From positions 1 to 33,373 of the forward strand of contig JAIKYL010000060.1 of NCBI GenBank assembly GCA_024683255.1: 33,373 nt of DNA, written 5' to 3'. The position numbers and the translations under genes are program-made. The notes beneath the pieces were generated by a model. The model made no database searches, was not told the DNA's origin, and was given only the letters and a program-made list of their open reading frames with translations. Source of the stretch: Bacteroidales bacterium. Lineage in GTDB: Bacteria; Bacteroidota; Bacteroidia; Bacteroidales; UBA932. Below, piece by piece: positions 30,714-33,373 of this stretch; within the stretch, counting starts at the first letter, position 1; each line of letters opens with the position of its first letter.

Positions 30714-31922
30714 ATGCGCCGGCTGCTAACTGCCATCCTGTTAACTCTTTCATCCTGGGCACTTTCCGCCCAGGGTGGGTTGGAGTATGTAGTTCGTGGA
30801 TCGGTCGCGGATGCCTCCAGTGGAAGGCCGGTGGCGGCGGTCAGCGTGCTGGTGCCCGGGCAGAACTACGCCACTGTCACCAACGCGGACGGCAGTTTCA
30901 TCATCAAGTCCGACAGGCCTATCTCCGAACTCCGCTTCTCCCGCATCGGTTACCGGGATGCGCGCAAGAGGGTAGGGCAGGGGGAGGTATCCGTGAAGAT
31001 GACCCCCATCGCATATCCCCTCAAGGAAGCGTCGATCGTGACCGGAGACCCGCTGGAGATAGTGGAGGAGGCGGTGAAACGCATCTCGGACAACTACCCT
31101 TCCAAGCCGGAGCTCCTGCGTTGCTTCTACCGGGAAACCCTCCAGAAACGCCAGCGCTATATCTCTGTGAATGAGGCGGTTTCGAGGGTTTACAAGAATC
31201 CTTATTACCTGTCCGGCGTCGGTTTGGACCGCACGGCCCTGGAGAAAAGCCGCGTCATCATGAGTCAGCGGAAGGGGGACACGCTCAGCGTGAGGATGAT
31301 GGGAGGGCCGACGCTCGCGGCCACTTTCGATGCCGTCAAGAACAGGGATATCATCTTCAACCGGACGGATCTGAAACTCTACCGGTTCACATTGGAATCC
31401 CCCGAATACATCGCCGACAGGCTGCAGTTTGTGATCAGTTTCGAGCCGGATGGGGAGGCGGAGTACGCCCTATACTACGGCAAGCTCTACATCGATCGGG
31501 AAACCCTGGCATTCAGCAGGATAGAGCTGTCGCTGGATATGTCGGATACCGCCAAGGCCACTCGCATGATGCTGATGCGGAAACCTTTCACCCTCCGTTT
31601 CACCCCCAAGGAACTCACCGTAACCATCAGCTACCGCCAGCAGGAAGGGCTGGCGAGGATGGATTATTTCCGTTCGTCCATGACTTTCCGCTGCGATTGG
31701 AAGAAGAGGCTCGTGGCCACCAACTATACCGCGGTCAACGAACTTGTGGTGACGGATGTGATTGAGCCTGCAGTGCCCATAGCCAAGAGTGAAGTCTTCC
31801 GCCCCAGCGACATCCTGGATGACCGCGCCGCCGAATTCCTGGACCCCGATTATTGGAAAGATTATAACATTATAGAACCCTCCGAGAGCCTCGAACACGC
31901 CGTGGCCCGCCTGAAGAAATAA
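30714..31922 (+). CDS. CarboxypepD_reg-like domain protein, exported
   Basis: A 402-residue exported protein: signal peptide MRRLLTAILLTLSSWALSAQ. Residues about 25-100 form a carboxypeptidase regulatory-like (CarboxypepD_reg, PF13715) domain: VRGSVADASSGRPVAAVSVLVPGQN, then TNADGSFIIKSD and LRFSRIGYRDA. The remainder (about 115-400) has segments such as ISDNYPSKPELLRCFYRE and YGKLYIDRETLAFSRIELSLDM, common in Bacteroidota proteins of unknown role. There is no TonB-dependent receptor barrel. The next gene begins 9 bp after its stop, so they are probably co-transcribed. Confidence 0.82.
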   Translation: MRRLLTAILLTLSSWALSAQGGLEYVVRGSVADASSGRPVAAVSVLVPGQNYATVTNADGSFIIKSDRPISELRFSRIGYRDARKRVGQGEVSVKMTPIAYPLKEASIVTGDPLEIVEEAVKRISDNYPSKPELLRCFYRETLQKRQRYISVNEAVSRVYKNPYYLSGVGLDRTALEKSRVIMSQRKGDTLSVRMMGGPTLAATFDAVKNRDIIFNRTDLKLYRFTLESPEYIADRLQFVISFEPDGEAEYALYYGKLYIDRETLAFSRIELSLDMSDTAKATRMMLMRKPFTLRFTPKELTVTISYRQQEGLARMDYFRSSMTFRCDWKKRLVATNYTAVNELVVTDVIEPAVPIAKSEVFRPSDILDDRAAEFLDPDYWKDYNIIEPSESLEHAVARLKK

Positions 31923-31931
31923 AGTAACACT

Positions 31932-33373
31932 ATGCTGAAGAAACTATCTATCGCTTTTGCCGCGGCCGCTCTCCTTGCCGGCTGCACCGCCACTCCCAAA
32001 GTCAACTACAAAATCTGGTACGACTGGCCGGAAAGGCATCTCCCCGATTTCTCCACCCTCGGCGAACCCGCCATCGTGGGTGTGAAGGCCAACCTGGACC
32101 TGGAAGGCATCGACGACACCAAGAACCATTTCTGCGCCGTTTTCGAAACGGAGATCAAGGTGAAGACAGAGGAGGAATACACGTTCATCCTCACCACCGA
32201 CGATGGCAGCAGGCTCTACGTAGACGGTGAAATGCTGATCGAGAGCGACGGCGCCCGCGGCCCCATCGAGGAGAAGGCGGTCAAGGTGCTTAAAAAGGGT
32301 AAACACGCCATAAAAGTCGAATGGTTCGACTACGACAAGGGCCAGTCGATAGTGTTCCGCTACTCATCTCCTTCCGTCCGCGAACGGGAGATAGACGACA
32401 CCCATCTTTATAAGGAGGACCGTGCCACCAGCAGGCACAAGTTCGTAAAGCCCCAGGTCAAGGAGGCCTACCAGCGCTTTGCGGCATGGAAGGGCGACGA
32501 CGAGGTGCTGGTCTATCCTATCCTCACCGACGTGCACACCTGCGGCCGTTTCAGCTTCAAGCACATTGGTTACGGGGCCACCGCGGCCAAGATGTTCGGT
32601 GCGGACTTCATGGCCAACCTGGGCGACATCGGCCTGAATGCCTATCAGGCCACGGCCGATTCCGTTTATGCAAAATGGATCAAGGACAGGACCCTCGAAC
32701 AGATGAAGAAGTACGACGGCGTGTGGATCTACACCCCCGGCAACCACGACTGGGATGCCGGCCAGGGCCGTTATCACAGCGAACAGGAACTGCAGGATTT
32801 CTTCCAGAAGCCCTGGGAGGAGCGCGCAGGAGGCAATCTCCATCTCACCCCCGAAAGGACCTACGGCTACTATGATATCCCGGAGAAGAACTTCCGCATC
32901 ATCTTCCTGAACAGCAGCACCACCCGCACCCTGGGCGAGGCCTATTATCTGTTCGGAAACGAGGAGATTGCATGGCTGGGAGACCTTCTGGAGTCCACCG
33001 ACCCGTCCACGAACGTGATAGTGATGGCGCACTACATGCCTCATCCTATGGGCCGCTGGACCAGCAGCAAGCCGGTGGAACCTACCATGACCCAGAACCA
33101 GACTATCATGGATCTGCTTTCGGAATATGCCCAGAAGCGCACTATTGTTGCGATGATCACCGGCGACAGCCACACCAACGACTACATCAACTATAATGGA
33201 GTCAACTACTTCATCTCCCAGGGCTATGGCTGGGTGGTTCCGGACCTGATGCTTCCCACCAACCGTCACGCATTCTTCGATTATAAGGAAACCCTCTGCA
33301 TCGATATGGTCGCCGTCAAACCCGCCACCCGCGAAGTCCACACCTTCCGCATCGGTGCCGGCGGAGCAGACTA
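31932..33373 (+). CDS. PA14-metallophosphoesterase lipoprotein, C-terminus cut by window edge
   Basis: The frame is open from ATG 31932 to the right edge (480 codons plus two bases). It starts with a lipoprotein signal (MLKKLSIAFAAAALLAGC, Cys18). Residues about 27-145 form a PA14 carbohydrate-binding-like domain with the hallmark TTDDGSRLYVDGEMLIES (88-105). A calcineurin-like metallophosphoesterase domain follows: ILTDVHTCG (Asp200, His202), NLGDIG (Asp232), TPGNHDWDAG (Asn271, His272), VIVMAHYMPHP, and MITGDSHTND in place of the usual GHxH. It is probably surface-anchored and acts on an extracellular phosphoester; substrate unknown. It is unrelated in domain set to the phosphoesterase at 21831. 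Confidence 0.82.
   Translation, partial: MLKKLSIAFAAAALLAGCTATPKVNYKIWYDWPERHLPDFSTLGEPAIVGVKANLDLEGIDDTKNHFCAVFETEIKVKTEEEYTFILTTDDGSRLYVDGEMLIESDGARGPIEEKAVKVLKKGKHAIKVEWFDYDKGQSIVFRYSSPSVREREIDDTHLYKEDRATSRHKFVKPQVKEAYQRFAAWKGDDEVLVYPILTDVHTCGRFSFKHIGYGATAAKMFGADFMANLGDIGLNAYQATADSVYAKWIKDRTLEQMKKYDGVWIYTPGNHDWDAGQGRYHSEQELQDFFQKPWEERAGGNLHLTPERTYGYYDIPEKNFRIIFLNSSTTRTLGEAYYLFGNEEIAWLGDLLESTDPSTNVIVMAHYMPHPMGRWTSSKPVEPTMTQNQTIMDLLSEYAQKRTIVAMITGDSHTNDYINYNGVNYFISQGYGWVVPDLMLPTNRHAFFDYKETLCIDMVAVKPATREVHTFRIGAGGAD

Overview
The window looks like a chromosomal segment of a member of the phylum Bacteroidota, most likely a fairly GC-rich gut Bacteroidales (Alistipes-like or an uncultured relative). 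The evidence is a set of exact matches to the Bacteroides-type -7 promoter element TAnnTTTG in front of many genes, families typical of the phylum (OstA-like protein, DUF4419, CarboxypepD_reg proteins, Cthe_2159-type lipoprotein, LytS/LytTR pair), few strong Shine-Dalgarno sites, and very tight gene packing. Genus is an inference. There are no phage, transposase, plasmid, CRISPR or rRNA signals.

Layout. 1-981 (-): 5' part of a carbohydrate-binding-type lipoprotein gene that runs off the left edge. 1126-2897 (+): a LytS-type histidine kinase and LytTR response regulator, translationally coupled. 2898-10270 (-): an envelope-biogenesis run read dacB, parvulin-type lipoprotein, SurA-like chaperone, OstA-like protein, galE. 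10494-15629 (+): a branched-chain amino acid fermentation operon (butyrate/branched-chain acyl kinase, IlvE transaminase, small TPR protein, four-subunit 2-oxoacid:ferredoxin oxidoreductase of the VOR type). 15626-20404 (-): a convergent operon of IorA, IorB, a class I aminotransferase and a CoA-transferase, fitting aromatic amino acid oxidation to aryl acids. The two operons meet at a shared CTAG stop and form one oxidative amino-acid fermentation island that makes acyl-CoA, reduced ferredoxin and, through kinase or CoA transfer, conserved energy.

20474-27010 (+): radA followed, with overlaps or gaps of at most 5 bp, by a secreted metallophosphoesterase, a CHASE2-like membrane protein lacking any output domain, a secreted caspase-fold peptidase (His196/Cys247), a small lipoprotein and a small outer-membrane barrel candidate. 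This is the strongest candidate for an undescribed system: a split envelope sensor plus periplasmic caspase. 26987-27997 (-): aroB, whose coding sequence carries two in-frame copies of short palindromic repeats. 28101-28185 (+): tRNA-Leu(CAA), flanked by a tandem hairpin repeat upstream and by a terminator and about 290 bp of structured repeats downstream. 28512-33373: two divergent small barrel-like proteins, a DUF4419 protein, a CarboxypepD_reg protein and a PA14-metallophosphoesterase lipoprotein cut by the right edge.

Regulatory picture. The TAnnTTTG boxes mark probable transcription starts; three lie so close to the start codon that the mRNAs would be nearly leaderless. All four convergent gene pairs abut or overlap, with no room for a terminator between them. 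No function was tested; family names come from motifs read by eye.
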